Assembly: GCA_002394205.1 (NCBI GenBank)
Contig: DGTC01000067.1
Coordinates: 1 to 6,255, forward strand
Direction of reading: 5' to 3'
Length of the DNA stretch: 6,255 nt
Origin: Lachnospira sp. UBA4346
GTDB taxonomy: Bacteria > Bacillota > Clostridia > Lachnospirales > Lachnospiraceae
The first letter of the stretch is position 1; every line of letters begins with the position of its first letter. A program made the translations under genes and the position numbers. This document shows positions 5,656-6,255 of the stretch, in pieces. Under the pieces are notes generated by a model. The model did no database searches. It was not told where the DNA came from and saw only the letters and a program-made list of their open reading frames with translations.

Positions 5656-6255
5656 TTAGATTCCAAGAATCTTTTTAACACTATCACTCATTTCATTCAC
5701 TTCACATACTGTATCATGAAGTACTTTTGCTGTACGAATTTCTTCAATTGCTCGTGGCACTTTTACATTTGACAACTTGCTTAATTCATCTACCAATTCG
5801 AAATCTGACATTGCATCATACTTTGGATCAATTGCATCCATAACACTTCTTGTAAACTTGTATGGGCTTGCTGTTGAAGCAATTACTGTCTTTGTTGAAT
5901 CTTGTGTATCCTTCTTATACTTTTCATATACTGTTGCAGCAACTGCTGTATGTGTATCAAGCACATAAGAATCTTCTTCATAAATTCTCTTAATTGTTGC
6001 AGCATCTTCAGCTTCTGTTGCATAGTTACCATAAAAATCTGCAAGCTGAGCTTTCATTTCATCCGTTACAGTATATTTACCAGTTTCTCTTAATGACTTC
6101 ATCAACTCTGCATTCTTTTCTGCATTATTTCCTGCTGTTCTATAAATTAAACGCTCTAAATTGCTTGAAATCAGGATATCCATAGACGGAGATGTTGTCA
6201 ATACAAAATCTCTGTTTCTGTCATATGTTCCTGTTGTGAAGAAATCATATAATAC
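5656..6255 (-). CDS. thrC: Threonine synthase, C-terminal part, cut by window end
   Basis: Threonine synthase is a PLP enzyme that converts O-phospho-homoserine to threonine and phosphate in the last step of threonine synthesis. The reading frame is open from the window edge to the stop and encodes the last 199 residues. Diagnostic stretches are TTSPSMDILISSNLERLIY at 20-38 of the visible part, DTHTAVA at 100-106 and ASTASPYKF at 127-135, all typical of the long (E. coli/clostridial, about 490-500 residue) form. The PLP-binding lysine lies in the missing N-terminal part. A TTG codon at 6201 falls in mid-domain and is not a start, since coding sequence continues upstream to the edge. The gene is followed by 154 bases without another gene. 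It has no functional tie to the phosphatase cassette that I can see, and it probably ends its own transcription unit. Confidence 0.94.
   Translation of the reverse strand, partial: VLYDFFTTGTYDRNRDFVLTTSPSMDILISSNLERLIYRTAGNNAEKNAELMKSLRETGKYTVTDEMKAQLADFYGNYATEAEDAATIKRIYEEDSYVLDTHTAVAATVYEKYKKDTQDSTKTVIASTASPYKFTRSVMDAIDPKYDAMSDFELVDELSKLSNVKVPRAIEEIRTAKVLHDTVCEVNEMSDSVKKILGI

Noticed and set aside
6199..6201. TTG as start of a separate 181-residue protein
   Set aside because: The frame stays open to the window edge and the upstream residues match threonine synthase, so the codon is internal.

Overview
The window looks like chromosomal DNA from a low-GC Gram-positive anaerobe of the Clostridia, most plausibly a member of the Lachnospiraceae or a near relative. 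The evidence is AT-rich sequence with strong AGGAG-type ribosome binding sites, an hrcA-grpE-dnaK order with a perfect CIRCE operator, a DnaK N-terminus lacking the insertion found in Gram-negative DnaK, and a threonine synthase tail of the long form. The genus is inferred; no 16S or other marker is present. All eight recognisable genes lie on the minus strand, so transcription runs from high to low coordinates.

Right edge (6255 to 5656): the C-terminal 199 residues of threonine synthase (thrC), cut by the window end. A 154-base gap follows. It holds a good sigma-A-type promoter and a striking long inverted repeat placed around it.

Middle (5501 to 2474): a compact four-gene unit. Its order is a PHP-type tyrosine-protein phosphatase (CpsB/YwqE family), a Wzz-like polysaccharide co-polymerase (CpsC/CapA family), a bacterial tyrosine kinase with a C-terminal tyrosine cluster (CpsD/CapB family), and a membrane-anchored protein with two predicted Ig-like (DUF5011-like) domains. 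The first three are tightly coupled: the cpsC ribosome binding site lies inside the end of cpsB, and cpsC and cpsD overlap by one base. In the known systems the Wzz protein activates the kinase, the kinase autophosphorylates its tyrosine tail, and the phosphatase removes the phosphates, which controls polymer length and amount. No glycosyltransferase, flippase or polymerase follows. A strong intrinsic terminator closes the unit at about 2392-2440, so this looks like a free-standing regulatory cassette with an added extracellular Ig-like protein.

Left part (2249 to 1): the class I heat-shock operon hrcA-grpE-dnaK, with dnaK cut by the window start after 135 residues. Its promoter (TTGACA, 17 bp, extended -10) and CIRCE operator lie just upstream of hrcA. 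HrcA binds CIRCE to repress the operon, while GrpE is the nucleotide exchange factor of the DnaK chaperone.

I found no tRNA, rRNA, CRISPR array, insertion sequence or sign of recent horizontal transfer. The most interesting part is the orphan tyrosine-phosphorylation cassette with its Ig-like partner and its unusual promoter architecture. I do not see a clearly new defence or mobile system.
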